Assembly (NCBI GenBank): GCA_025351765.1
Contig: JANXVH010000003.1
Coordinates: forward strand, 1-37,433
DNA: 37,433 nucleotides
Origin: Pedobacter sp.
GTDB lineage: Bacteria > Bacteroidota > Bacteroidia > Sphingobacteriales > Sphingobacteriaceae
Direction of reading: 5' to 3'
The notes under the pieces are model-generated. The model made no database searches and was not told the origin of the DNA. It saw only the letters and a program-made list of their open reading frames with translations. Within the stretch, counting starts at the first letter, position 1. Every line of letters starts with the position of its first letter. The translations under genes were made by a program, and so were the position numbers. Below, piece after piece: positions 25,985 through 35,400 of this stretch.

Positions 25985-26389
25985 CTAGTTTCCCTGTGAA
26001 CGATAAAACTTACTTAACGTCTTATAGGGTGGCGACTCTAAATTAAAATCGCAGTCTGATTGACAACGTTGCTCTTTTTTATCCGCTATAATCTTTATTA
26101 TTTGGTCTTGGTAGATGTACCTTCTTAACTCTCTAGGTTGGGTATTTTGGCAACCTACGCCATCATGATGACTGTAAGAGAAGTATAGTCTGCCAGCGTT
26201 GAAGTAGTATTCATCTACATCATAACAGGCGTTTGACATGACACCTTGTAAAATAAGTATAACCTCTTTATCTGAGTTTGTGTAAACAATTTCTCGGTAA
26301 GGATAATCATCTTCGGTAGTAAGGGTGTCTACTGTTACATTTCCATTGTTTAATAAATGGATATTCCGGAGCATGCTGACCCCCACCAT
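25985..26389 (-). CDS. Hypothetical protein at the island right end, possibly 5'-truncated
   Basis: A 134-residue frame beginning MVGVSMLRNIHLLNNGNV, with a second possible start at Met6. It has a beta-rich central part (REIVYTNSDKEVILILQG, DEYYFNAGRLYFSYSHHD) and four cysteines late in the sequence. The style recalls secreted Bacteroidota proteins that describe calculated-from-text strands, yet no signal peptide is present. The frame is closed by a TAA shortly upstream, and the 5' end is only 33 bases from the right attachment repeat. It therefore may have lost its start when the island formed or shrank. No family is recognised. Confidence 0.45.
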   Translation of the reverse strand: MVGVSMLRNIHLLNNGNVTVDTLTTEDDYPYREIVYTNSDKEVILILQGVMSNACYDVDEYYFNAGRLYFSYSHHDGVGCQNTQPRELRRYIYQDQIIKIIADKKEQRCQSDCDFNLESPPYKTLSKFYRSQGN

Positions 26390-26421
26390 ATTGGATTAAA
26401 AGCAATAACGGCGCTCACCTC

Positions 26422-26437
26422 TCCGATATTCTCCACC
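26422..26437 (+). repeat. Right attachment-site repeat
   Basis: Second copy of TCCGATATTCTCCACC. It is followed by A, giving ACCA, so it would complete a tRNA 3' end with its CCA. No other tRNA part is present here, so it is a remnant of the original tRNA-Ala end. Confidence 0.8.
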
Positions 26438-26469
26438 AAAACATCTAATGCATCTGATAATCAAAGTTT

Positions 26470-26598
26470 TTAGTAGGTTGTCAGATGCTTACTCTTCCAA
26501 TTCTGCCGCACAATACTTATCTTAGAATAATTAGGCATAGGATCACCACCTCCATAGGGCAGTACATTGGTAAACGGAAAGCCCAATATTAAACCAGA
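26470..26598 (-). pseudogene. Unidentified C-terminal protein fragment
   Basis: On the minus strand an open frame of about 42 codons without a start reads GFPFTNVLPYGGGDPMPNYS and continues to a TAA at 26470-26472. The amino-acid mix looks protein-like. A short in-frame ATG would give only 22 residues. No family is assigned. It borders the island and the acetyltransferase-like remnant, which suggests local gene decay. Confidence 0.3.
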
Positions 26599-26617
26599 TT
26601 CTTAGATCGGTGAATAG

Positions 26618-26697
26618 ATAAATGTACATTTAGGATATACGGAAGAAAAGGACTTGCCATTTTACTGGCTCTATAAATTAGGTTTTAAAGAAATCAA
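26618..26697 (+). pseudogene. Possible acetyltransferase-like 3' remnant
   Basis: Frame 26618 onwards, after a TAG, reads INVHLGYTEEKDLPFYWLYK followed by LGFKEINYE. The pattern of FYxxYxxLGFKEI is the usual C-terminal motif of GNAT acetyltransferases. No start codon or N-terminal half is present and the frame runs into the following gene. The stretch 26438-26699 otherwise holds only an 8-bp hairpin (GCATCTGA at 26450-26457 with TCAGATGC at 26481-26488) that may be the old tRNA terminator. Confidence 0.35.
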
Positions 26698-26699
26698 TT

Positions 26700-27641
26700 A
26701 TGAAATTATTTGCAATCTGCATCTGTTGTATTTTATTTGCCCCCTTTGCAGACGCGCAAAGCACAATTGGGCACAGGGTTTTGGGTCAAGATAAGGGCCG
26801 GATTGCCATTGTCGATTTAAAAGGGAAAGTGGAATGGGAAATACCTTGCGAAAATAGTATCCACGACCTCTCTATGCTGGCCAACGGCAATGTCCTTTAT
26901 ATTTCATCCAGCACTTCTGTAACAGAAATATCTCCAAGCAAAAAGATCGTATGGCAATACACTTCTAAGCCGAAAGCAGGTTATTCGGGCAAAATAGAAA
27001 TACATGCGGTACAGCGTCTTGGAAACGGAAATACCATGATTTCTGAGAACGGGAATAGTAGGATTATTGAATTAGACCGGGCGGGAAACATCGTAAAAGA
27101 AATACCCTATTTTATTCAACATAAGGATGTGCATATGGAAACCCGACTAGCACGGAAGCTGAATAATGGCCACTACCTTGCGTGTCATCAAAGTGATGCG
27201 ACTGTACGGGAATATGATAAAAGTGGAAAAGTGATCTGGTCTTATACATTAGACTTGAATAACCAGGAAGCCACTCCAGGACATTCAGGGCATGGAACTG
27301 ATGTGTATCTTGCCATCAGGCTTAAAAATGGGAATACCTTAATTTCTGCTGGGAATAACAACAGATTGATCGAAGTAAACAAAAGTGGTAAAGTGGTATG
27401 GTCTGTAGAAAGAACGGAATTACCTGGGATAAAATTATTTTGGCTCACCTCATTAGAATCCCTGCCAAATGGTAACATCATTTTCGGTAATACACATAGC
27501 GGCAATGAAAATCCTCAGATGATAGAAATTACCCATGATACATATAAAAAAGTGGTCTGGACTTTTAATAACCGTGAAGTTTTTGGAGACGATATGGCAG
27601 CCGCAATGGTTTTGGATGTAAAAGGTATGATAATCAGGTAA
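26700..27641 (+). CDS. Secreted beta-propeller protein (PQQ/WD40-like)
   Basis: A 313-residue exported protein; the signal peptide ends at FADAQ (residue 20). It is built from repeats pairing a short NGN motif (LANGNVLYIS, LGNGNTMIS, LNNGHYLACH, LKNGNTLIS, LPNGNIIFG) with a strand ending in GK-x-x-W (DLKGKVEW, KSGKVIW, KSGKVVW). That gives five or six blades. The architecture resembles PQQ-like quinoprotein or arylsulfotransferase-like propellers, but no cofactor or catalytic residue can be identified. It is not adjacent to a related gene and follows gene remnants. Confidence 0.75.
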   Translation: MKLFAICICCILFAPFADAQSTIGHRVLGQDKGRIAIVDLKGKVEWEIPCENSIHDLSMLANGNVLYISSSTSVTEISPSKKIVWQYTSKPKAGYSGKIEIHAVQRLGNGNTMISENGNSRIIELDRAGNIVKEIPYFIQHKDVHMETRLARKLNNGHYLACHQSDATVREYDKSGKVIWSYTLDLNNQEATPGHSGHGTDVYLAIRLKNGNTLISAGNNNRLIEVNKSGKVVWSVERTELPGIKLFWLTSLESLPNGNIIFGNTHSGNENPQMIEITHDTYKKVVWTFNNREVFGDDMAAAMVLDVKGMIIR

Positions 27642-27747
27642 CTAAATGGATTTAATACAATTGCAAATAATTTTTAGCGATTTTTTAAGTTCTACAGAAT
27701 GTATACAGCTTTGACCACTAACTTGTTATCAAACTAAAATAATAAGT

Positions 27748-28173
27748 ATGAAAAATTTATTGATGATTGCAGCAGTATCATTTGGAATGACTGCTAACGT
27801 AATTGGACAAGTAAAGGTTCCAGCCAATGTTAAAAATGCTTTTGCTAAAGAATATCCTGGCACAAAAGTTAAATGGGAAAAAGAGGGTGCAAATTATGAA
27901 GCTGGTTTTACAAAAAACGGGCATGAGATGAGCGTTATCTATAATGCATCTGCAGCAGCTATGGAAAAAGAAATGGAAATAAAAGTTGCAGAATTACCTA
28001 AAACCGTTAGAGAGTATGTTGCTAAGAACTTTAAGGGATCAAAAATTAAAGAGGCAGCAAAAATAACAAAATCAACTGGTGAAGTGCAATATGAGGCCGA
28101 AATAAATGGTAAAGATACGCTGTTCACGCCAGAAGGTAAATTAATAAAGTCTGAAAAAAAAGAGAACGATTAA
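27748..28173 (+). CDS. Secreted PepSY-like (DUF2874) protein
   Basis: A 141-residue periplasmic protein. The signal peptide ends near residue 20 (NVIGQ). Two PepSY-like units follow: VPANVKNAFAKEYPGTKVKWE with YEAGFTKNGHEMSVIYN, then LPKTVREYVAKNFKGSKIKE with VQYEAEINGKDTLFTPEGK. Such repeats are frequent in Bacteroidota (Pfam PepSY_like, formerly DUF2874) and resemble the fold of beta-lactamase inhibitor proteins. The biological role is unknown. A very strong palindromic terminator follows. Confidence 0.88.
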   Translation: MKNLLMIAAVSFGMTANVIGQVKVPANVKNAFAKEYPGTKVKWEKEGANYEAGFTKNGHEMSVIYNASAAAMEKEMEIKVAELPKTVREYVAKNFKGSKIKEAAKITKSTGEVQYEAEINGKDTLFTPEGKLIKSEKKEND

Positions 28174-28186
28174 TTCCGTTTGTGTC

Positions 28187-28230
28187 TTAATTTAAAAAGG
28201 GATTCCATATGGAATCCCTTTTTAAATTAA
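28187..28230. terminator. Perfect 44-bp palindrome, bidirectional terminator
   Basis: Positions 28187-28208 are the exact reverse complement of 28209-28230, centred on CCATATGG, with AAAAAGGGATTCC and GGAATCCCTTTTT as the arms. The hairpin ends in T residues (and A residues on the other strand), so it can stop transcription in both directions. It lies 13 bases after the PepSY-like gene. Confidence 0.8.
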
Positions 28231-28274
28231 TTTTTAATGTCCCTTATCCTTAAAATTCAGCTTAAAAATTAAAG

Positions 28275-29045
28275 ATGAAAAATCTCGTAAATAAAGTTCC
28301 TGCGGTAACCTTAGCATTCTGGATTATAAAAATTTTGGCCACCACTATTGGCGAAACTGCTGCCGATTTCCTGAATGTAAATCTAAAACTTGGCTTGGTA
28401 AACACTTCTTATGTAATGACAATCTTACTCATCATAGTTCTTTTTATTCAATTCAGAAGTAAAAAATATGTTCCATGGGTCTATTGGCTGGTGGTTGTGT
28501 TTATTAGTGTAATGGGCACTTTAATTTCTGATAACCTTGTCGATAATCTTGGAATTAGTTTAGTTACTACCACGGTAAATTTTGGTATTGGCCTTATTAT
28601 AGTATTTATTTTATGGTATACAACCGAAAAAACATTATCGGTTCATAAGATAGATTCTACAAAACGCGAGTTTTTTTATTGGGCTGCTATTTTATTCACT
28701 TTTGCTCTGGGTACCGCTGGCGGCGATTTAATATCAGAACAATTAGGTTTAGGTTATCTACTCGCAGCTATTTTATTCTCCAGCACTATTACTCTAATAT
28801 TTATATCGTATAAATATTTGAAGCTAAATGCGGTTCTGGCCTTCTGGTTGGCATATATACTCACACGACCTTTAGGCGCATCTATGGGCGATCTTTTAAC
28901 CCAAACGCCTAAAGATGGAGGGTTGGGTGTGCCAATTGTTATTGTTAATATTGTATTTCTAGTTGTAATTGTAAGCTTGGTGGTTTATCTTTCTGTTCTT
29001 GAGAATAGAAAAGCTGAAAAAACTGGCTCAGCAACATCAGACTAG
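28275..29045 (+). CDS. COG4705-type integral membrane protein with four-fold repeat
   Basis: A 256-residue protein with about eight transmembrane helices. Four units start at F15-W16, Y70-W71, Y135-W136 and F190-W191. Each holds an acidic residue exactly 15 positions after the Trp: Asp31 in AADFL, Asp86 in ISDNL, Asp151 in GGDLI and Asp206 in MGDLL. The preceding residues resemble one another (IKILATTIGETAA, TFALGTAGGDL, TRPLGASMGDL). The buried acidic residues suggest a channel or transporter, but no function is established. The family name (COG4705) is from memory. It follows the strong palindrome and stands alone. Confidence 0.75.
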   Translation: MKNLVNKVPAVTLAFWIIKILATTIGETAADFLNVNLKLGLVNTSYVMTILLIIVLFIQFRSKKYVPWVYWLVVVFISVMGTLISDNLVDNLGISLVTTTVNFGIGLIIVFILWYTTEKTLSVHKIDSTKREFFYWAAILFTFALGTAGGDLISEQLGLGYLLAAILFSSTITLIFISYKYLKLNAVLAFWLAYILTRPLGASMGDLLTQTPKDGGLGVPIVIVNIVFLVVIVSLVVYLSVLENRKAEKTGSATSD

Positions 29046-29080
29046 AAGCCCAAGTATAGTTTAGATTCTACTGTGGACTT

Positions 29081-29117
29081 AAAATCCAAACGGCCTTTCC
29101 TCTTCAGGAAAAGCCGT
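29081..29117 (-). terminator. Terminator of the SusCD operon
   Basis: Read on the minus strand, ACGGCTTTTCCT (29117-29106) pairs with AGGAAAGGCCGT (29101-29090) with one mismatch around a 4-base loop. It is followed by TTTGGATTTT. It lies 38 bases past the DUF5007 stop. The plus strand has no T-run, so it acts mainly on the minus-strand operon. Confidence 0.6.
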
Positions 29118-29154
29118 AGGATTAACGTACTTACTAACCTAAGTCTATATATTT

Positions 29155-30144
29155 TTATTTATGGGTTACGTCAGTAAATTTCACCTGGATTACATAAGTG
29201 CCTTCCAGTTTTAACTGCCATGACCACCTCGGGTTTACAGAAAAAGTACCTTTAGCCGGAGTAAACTGCGCGCCATCAACAGTCACAAACTGACTTGGAA
29301 TCCTGTAATACATTAAGAAGCCCCAGTTTGTGGTAGGTGTAATGTATTTAACCAACGGGAATGGTGCAATTTCGAAGTCGCAGATTAAAGCAGTATCCGT
29401 TTCAATAACTTTATTAAATTTTGCATAGTTTTCGAATACTGGTCTGTCACCTCTTTTAATGATTTCACCTGCCTTTGGATTAAAAACTTTACCATTTTTA
29501 TCCACCATTTTTAAAATCGCCCTTGCGCCTGTATTTGCTATTTTTGTACAGGTGATGATTGGATTTTTCTGAGCAGTTACCGCCCCAGTTTGATCGCTAA
29601 AAGCATTCGCCACAGCATCCGTAATTACAAATAAATCTTCTGTCTTTGGATCTTGTATATCAACAGTTGCTATTGATGGAAAAAGAGCGGTACGCGTTGA
29701 ATTTGTCATTTCCACATCAAAAACATATTTTCCTAATGGAATGTTTGCTGAGCCTTTGTTGAAGGATAGTTGACCGCTTTTCTCATTAAAAGTCATCGGA
29801 AGTGTTTTTATGGTCTCCCTTTTTTTATTTAATAACTCTAGGGATATGTCTGTTTCCGCATTAAAAGACTGACCCGGTTTGAACACTGTAATTTCGTATT
29901 CAGTAGTGAACTCTTTTGGCGCAGGCGTTCCATCCAGTTTTCTCAAATTGAGTAGTTTGAAAGTATAGGGTGGGGTAGACCCATCTGCGTTGATTTGATC
30001 AGATTGATAAAGGCTTAATCCGCGTTTCGCAATTAGATCACCGTTTTTATAGCGAATATTAGTACTTTGAAAGCCCTTATCAATTTTTTTACAGGCACTA
30101 ATGCTAGTGAGCATCATGAACCCAATTAGGTAGTTGAATTTCAT
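29155..30144 (-). CDS. DUF5007-type outer-membrane lipoprotein
   Basis: A 329-residue lipoprotein, the last gene of the susC operon. The lipobox is ISAC at residues 15-18 (Cys18 is lipidated) with KK next, which favours surface or outer-membrane placement. The mature part is beta-rich. It includes GLSLYQSDQINADGSTPPYT near residue 43, a middle immunoglobulin-like section and a C-terminal WSWQLKLEGTYVIQVKF. The family DUF5007 is the best match by context and sequence style. It likely helps bind ligand with the SusD protein. It follows the fasciclin gene by 16 bases. Confidence 0.6.
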   Translation of the reverse strand: MKFNYLIGFMMLTSISACKKIDKGFQSTNIRYKNGDLIAKRGLSLYQSDQINADGSTPPYTFKLLNLRKLDGTPAPKEFTTEYEITVFKPGQSFNAETDISLELLNKKRETIKTLPMTFNEKSGQLSFNKGSANIPLGKYVFDVEMTNSTRTALFPSIATVDIQDPKTEDLFVITDAVANAFSDQTGAVTAQKNPIITCTKIANTGARAILKMVDKNGKVFNPKAGEIIKRGDRPVFENYAKFNKVIETDTALICDFEIAPFPLVKYITPTTNWGFLMYYRIPSQFVTVDGAQFTPAKGTFSVNPRWSWQLKLEGTYVIQVKFTDVTHK

Positions 30145-30160
30145 TTTGTATAGATTTTAA

Positions 30161-30844
30161 TTAGTCTAAAGGCATTGCATTAAAGAATAGACGATGATAA
30201 CCATTGAGCACGTGAATAATACCCGTTTTTGTGATGATTCCTGAAGTTTGAACCTCTACCGCCCTATCAATTTGATCATCAGGGATCTTTTTAGGATCCA
30301 ATTCAGTAGCATCAACAGTGCCTATCACTTTTACGTAGTTCACATAATCAACATAGTTCAAATAAGTAGAGTATTCAAATGACCGCCTCATTTTAATCAT
30401 GTATTGGATATTAGGTGTTACTCCTAATAAACTATTATATAATTTTCCAGAAACAGTGATCTGTTCTCTATTGATCTTTCCGGCAAAAAGGTAAGTCTTC
30501 ATAGAATCACTTAATTCTTTAGCAGGTATGTCTTTTATACCGAAATTAAAGTTCTCATTACCTATTTGCTGTGCTTTTTCATTCTTTTTAGCCTTTATAT
30601 ACTCAACGATGCTGTAATTAGTGGTAGCGAAAAATGTTACTTCACCATTTACCACATCTTTCAATCCAGCCTTGTCAATTACTTTTACAAGAGAATCAAA
30701 TTGGTGGTTCGACTTTAAGTAATCATAGGTGGTCATGTCCACGTACGCCTTACTTAGTCCTCCGTCATTTTTGTATTCATCTTTTTTGCATGAGGCTAGA
30801 ATAACCATACAAAATACAATACAAATGCCTATATATTTTTTCAT
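30161..30844 (-). CDS. Fasciclin-domain lipoprotein
   Basis: A 227-residue lipoprotein with lipobox LASC (Cys19). The start at 30844 (MKKYIGICIVFCMVILASC) is preferred over an ATG eight codons upstream. The fasciclin (FAS1) fold is shown by HQFDSLVKVIDKAGLKD near residue 48, VTFFATTNYSIVEY near 70 and the end motif GIITKTGIIHVLNGYHRLF. FAS1 proteins bind carbohydrate or extracellular partners. The place between susD and DUF5007 in one operon points to a substrate-binding accessory of the outer-membrane complex. Confidence 0.85.
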   Translation of the reverse strand: MKKYIGICIVFCMVILASCKKDEYKNDGGLSKAYVDMTTYDYLKSNHQFDSLVKVIDKAGLKDVVNGEVTFFATTNYSIVEYIKAKKNEKAQQIGNENFNFGIKDIPAKELSDSMKTYLFAGKINREQITVSGKLYNSLLGVTPNIQYMIKMRRSFEYSTYLNYVDYVNYVKVIGTVDATELDPKKIPDDQIDRAVEVQTSGIITKTGIIHVLNGYHRLFFNAMPLD

Positions 30845-30876
30845 AATTTTTCTTTTTTTGAATACCATTAGCTTAA

Positions 30877-32412
30877 CTAAACTTTCCCTAACCAGTAAGG
30901 AGTCTGTTTTAAGTTCGTGTTTTGTTTGAATAATGCCGGATCGATAGGGAAGTAAAAACCTTCTCTGTTAAACCTGTCCGTAGTAAGCCAGTCAACTACC
31001 CTTCCATATTTTCTCGTTCTTAACAGGTCATAGAATAATTGACCTTCGAGGTAGAGTTCTTTGCCGCGTTCTTTAATGTATTCATTCATCACATTATCAA
31101 CGCTTTCCCCCACAGGGATCAATGTTGGATTCGGACTATTCCTTGTCCTAAATCCATTTATGATGGTTCTAGCTGTAACAGCATCTCCTTTATATAAAGC
31201 GATTTCTGCTTTCAACAATTGCATATCACTCAATCTAAACAAAATCATGTTGTTGCTTAGATAAGGATCTCTTTTTTGACCAGGATTGCGATAGATGACA
31301 TTAGAATATTTCACAGTAATAGGTTTAGCAGAACTTCTTAAAGCGAAACCTTCTTTAAAGCGGACGTCTAATGTGTCTGCGCCAAAGTTGTCTGCGAAAT
31401 ATCTAGGCACTACAAAAAACCTTCCCTCACTTCCATACCCGTTGATGTACGTATTGTTTAGAAAGCGGATTCCAATATTCGAAGAAGAGCCTTCTAAAGT
31501 GTTTTCGCTCATGTTAAATTCAAAGATGCCTTCTGTTGATCTTCCAATAAAGATATCTTTGAATTTTGCGGCATCAGTAGGGGTAGTGATGGTGTTACGG
31601 TACCCTCCTTTAGCAATTAGTACATTAATTGTTGTATCTGCACTGTTTACATCTGTAAGGATAGGCGGCGCGGTTACCGTAGTCATGGTAGCTCTCCAAA
31701 GATAAAGGTGAGCCAACAATGCGTAAACTGAACCCCGGTTGGCGGTAACTTTTGCATCCTCAGAATTTGAATATGACCAAGTCAACAGTTCATAAGCCTT
31801 ATGGCAATCATCCTCAACTTGTTTCATTACCTCTACTTTAGGGCTTCTTGGTAATTGTGGTGCTGCTAAAGGATCTTCATAAGCTTCCGTTACAATTGGC
31901 ACATCTCCCCAAACTTTTAAAATAGAAAAATAGGCTAATGCGCGTAGAAAATAAGCTTGACCCAGCATGTCCTTTTTAAATTGAGCAGGACTCTCTGCGT
32001 CTTTTAATTGCTCCTCCGTCATTTTACTAATGTTCGCTAGCGCGATGTTGGACATTGCGATCGATTTATAGTAAAGGGTATAATTTGCAAGGCTGTTTAA
32101 ATTGTACTGGAAAGTAAAGTCGCCATTTTGTATCCCCTCTAAGCCATCACCATTGTATTGTATAGTAAAATAGTTTTTTGCAATGGCATCACCATACATA
32201 TAATACCTATTCTCCTTATCTGTAAAAGCATTTCTCAGTAAAGCATAGTTGCCGGCAATAGCGCTTTTAGCATCCGATGAGGTTTTCCAGAATACTTGTT
32301 GATAGGTTGAGTTTTTTGGTTCTTGTGTAAGTAATTTCTTGCAAGAACTGCTGGCTGCAACAACCAGCGCTAAGCTTGCGATACTTATGTTTTTAATTAT
32401 GTTTTTCATCAT
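30877..32412 (-). CDS. SusD/RagB family outer-membrane lipoprotein
   Basis: A 511-residue surface lipoprotein that forms the lid of a SusC-type transporter. The lipobox is SSSC with Cys24 lipidated, followed by KK. Typical SusD features are LLTQEPKNSTYQQVFWKTSSD after the lipid anchor, TPR-like helices with LGQAYFLRALAYFSILKVWGD near residue 152, and the C-terminal ELYLEGQLFYDLLRTRKYG near 455. Either of two consecutive start codons fits. It begins 8 bases after the susC stop. The substrate cannot be inferred from the sequence. Confidence 0.93.
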   Translation of the reverse strand: MMKNIIKNISIASLALVVAASSSCKKLLTQEPKNSTYQQVFWKTSSDAKSAIAGNYALLRNAFTDKENRYYMYGDAIAKNYFTIQYNGDGLEGIQNGDFTFQYNLNSLANYTLYYKSIAMSNIALANISKMTEEQLKDAESPAQFKKDMLGQAYFLRALAYFSILKVWGDVPIVTEAYEDPLAAPQLPRSPKVEVMKQVEDDCHKAYELLTWSYSNSEDAKVTANRGSVYALLAHLYLWRATMTTVTAPPILTDVNSADTTINVLIAKGGYRNTITTPTDAAKFKDIFIGRSTEGIFEFNMSENTLEGSSSNIGIRFLNNTYINGYGSEGRFFVVPRYFADNFGADTLDVRFKEGFALRSSAKPITVKYSNVIYRNPGQKRDPYLSNNMILFRLSDMQLLKAEIALYKGDAVTARTIINGFRTRNSPNPTLIPVGESVDNVMNEYIKERGKELYLEGQLFYDLLRTRKYGRVVDWLTTDRFNREGFYFPIDPALFKQNTNLKQTPYWLGKV

Positions 32413-32420
32413 TATTCGTG

Positions 32421-35400
32421 TTAAAATTGAAGATCAAGACCTAGAACGAACTTTTTTGGAATAGGATATCCGGTTCCCTTATATTCGCCATAAGGATTCA
32501 CGGCTTCTGCATCTGGCAATTTTTTCGATTGTTGGAACATTGCCAAGTTATCCACAGTGGCGTAGATTGCGAATTTGCCAAAACCTATTTTTTTAAGTGC
32601 GTTTCCTAAAATGTTATAAGTTAAACTAACACTTTTTACCCTTAGGTAGCCACCTTTCTCTAAAAAGAAAGTCTGAGCAGACGTGTAATAATATCTGTAG
32701 GTACCAATGTCATATTTAGCATAGTCTGCAACATCACCAGGTTGTTTCCAAATGTTAATTTTACTAAAGTCTGGCGTAGAATAGCTGGCGAACTGATAGA
32801 TAGCATTTCCATCTTGGGAATTCGAAAAACGATCTGAATCAAATAAATTCAATACATCGCGATCAAAAGTAAAGGTTGCAAACACACCTAGGTTCCAGTT
32901 TTTATAAGTAAAGTTATTGGTAAAACCACCAGTCCATTTTGGATTTGGATCACCTACCGGTAGTTTGTCTGGATTAACACCATCATTGAAAACGTCTACC
33001 ATATAGTTGCCATCAAGATCTTCCAGATAGAAATCTCCAGCAGCATATTCTCCCTGGCTACTATATTTCACTCCTGTAAGTGGATTTACAGGTACATCAG
33101 TCAATCTTGAATATACGCCTTTAGTTCTATACAAATAGAATGCGTTAAGCGGGTTCCCTACAGAGAGGATGTGAGACTTATCAAATCTATCACCATTGAA
33201 AACAAGATCTCTGTTTCCATTAGGTAGGTTCATGATCGTGTTTTTGTTGTACGCAATGTTGAAAGAGGTATTCCACCTAATTGCTTTTTCGAGCGGGCTG
33301 GCCCTTAGCGTAAGCTCATATCCATTATTACGTACACCTAAGGCATTTGTTTTAGCTTGATCATAACCTGTAGTAACTGGTAGCAGCACGTCAAAAAGCA
33401 AATCAGTTGATTCTTTGTTATAGGCCTCAAGAGTCAGGGCGTATTTTCCATTTTTAAATTCAATGTCCGTACCAATGTTCCATTGCAGGGTTTTTTCCCA
33501 GCTTAAGCTATTTTGGGCTGCACCGTTTACAAAGTTTGGTGTGATCGCAGTTACGCCATTGTAAGAGGTGGCGCCATAATTACCACTAAAAGAGCCATTA
33601 TTTACATTATATATATTGTATTGAAGGTAATTTTCTCCCCTTCCTCTGGGTAAGTTGCCAGATTTACCAATACTGGCTTTTAATTTTAATAGGGTTAGTG
33701 GGCTGTTTTCTAGATCTTTCATGAATTTCTCTTCAGAAATAATCCATCCTACTGACGCCGACGGAAAGTATGCCCATTTATTGTTCTTCCCAAATTTTGA
33801 AGATCCATCAGTTCTTCCAACTAAAGAAACAATATATCTGCTGTCGTAATCATAGTTAGCCCTCGCATAATAAGAAATCAGACCAAATGCTTGATAATCC
33901 GATCCAGCACCTATTCTTGATTGTTGATATCCTGAAACAGTTTGAATATTGTCTGAAGGGCCGCCGTAACCCGCAGCTGTTGTAGATTGGTATTGTGTAA
34001 ATTCCAAATCCTGTCCTACAACAAAACTTACAATGTGTTTGCTAAACTGGTTGGTGTATGTTAAATAATTTGATGTTCTTGGATTCAGATTTACATCGGT
34101 GAAACTATAGGATGCATTTCCCTGCCCATTGTTTAACAAACTAGTGAAACTCCTGTCTCTTCTTGTGGTATTATACAATAAAGACGATTGTGAATTGAAA
34201 AAGAACTTTTTACTAAACTCGTAAGTCGCGTTCAAATTTGTGGTCAGTTTATTGCCAATATTCTTGTCCAGGTTTCCGTCTGTAGGATCCAAGTAAAAGG
34301 CTGCTTTCTCAGGAGATAAATTGATTAATGAAGAAGGCGTATTGCCCGCACCTAATCGTATTGGATTTGATGGATCATTAGGATCCCCATTTCCCCTTGC
34401 CTTATCTGTTCTGGAAAAGTAAAACATTGGACTGATCAATAATTTTTGTTTTGCAGCGCGAGCAGCTAAAGTTAACCTGCCAGAATAGCGTTTAAATCCT
34501 GTTCCTCTAACAATACCCCCCTCATCATAATACCCGCCACTAAAACGATAGGTGATACCGTTGTCACTACCGCCACTCATACCTAAATCGATATTAGTTA
34601 TTTTTGCTGTTTTGTAAAATAGGTCTTGCCAGTCTGTATTTGCATTATATGCAGGGTTAAGACTGTCTGTAAGAATTGCAGGCAAAGATCTTAATTGGTC
34701 ATAAGTCAATTGTTTATTCAATATGTCTAATTTTTGTCTTCTTTCTGTAGTACCGAGCGTAGCATCCCTAAGATTTGGCCGTTCAACAACGCCTGCAAAC
34801 GTACCCAACGTAATTCTTGGCTCACCGCTTATTCCTTTTTTGGTGGTGATCATGATCACTCCATTTGCACCCCTTGATCCGTAGATCGCTGCTGCTGACG
34901 CGTCTTTAAGTACATCAATGCTTTCTATATCAGCAGGGTTTATTCCAGCCAAATAATTAGTGCCCGTGCCAGCTCCTGGCGCAGTGAATTCTTCTGCTGG
35001 CTGTATAATTCCATCAACTACATATAACGGAGCATTAATTACATTATATTCATCGTAAGTGCTGCTAATCTTCGTGTTACCCCTAACAGATACGGTTGGA
35101 GCAGCGCCAGGTTGTCCGGTAAAATTCTGCACATTTACCCCTGCAAGACGACCCTGTAACAATTGGTCAAAGCTTGAAGTTGGTAAATTGGCCAGTTCCT
35201 TACCAGAAATACTGGAGATGGCTCCAATTGATTTCTTTCTGCTGATGGTTTGATAGCCAACCATCACTACTTCACTTAGTGTTTGATTGTCTTCCGCTAA
35301 ATTGAAGAGTAGTGTCGTTTTTCCAATTGAAGGAAGCTCTTTGGTTACATAGCCTATCATTTTTGCTTCAATTATTGCATCCGGCTTTGTAGGTTTTAAC

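Larger units (their letters stand above)
23457..26437. mobile_element. Remnant genomic island inserted at the tRNA-Ala 3' end
   Basis: The segment is bounded by two identical 16-bp copies of TCCGATATTCTCCACC. The first is in the T arm and acceptor stem of tRNA-Ala. The second, about 2.95 kb away, continues as ACCA, as the original tRNA end with CCA would. This is the usual footprint of a tyrosine-integrase element. No integrase, relaxase or transposase is present inside. It holds a coiled-coil protein, a small HTH protein, a decayed arsC, a RES-type protein and a short ORF. It looks like the residue of a larger element after deletion. Confidence 0.75.

Noticed and set aside
23397..26437. Active prophage or conjugative element
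   Set aside because: No integrase, structural, relaxase or transfer genes were found between the repeats.
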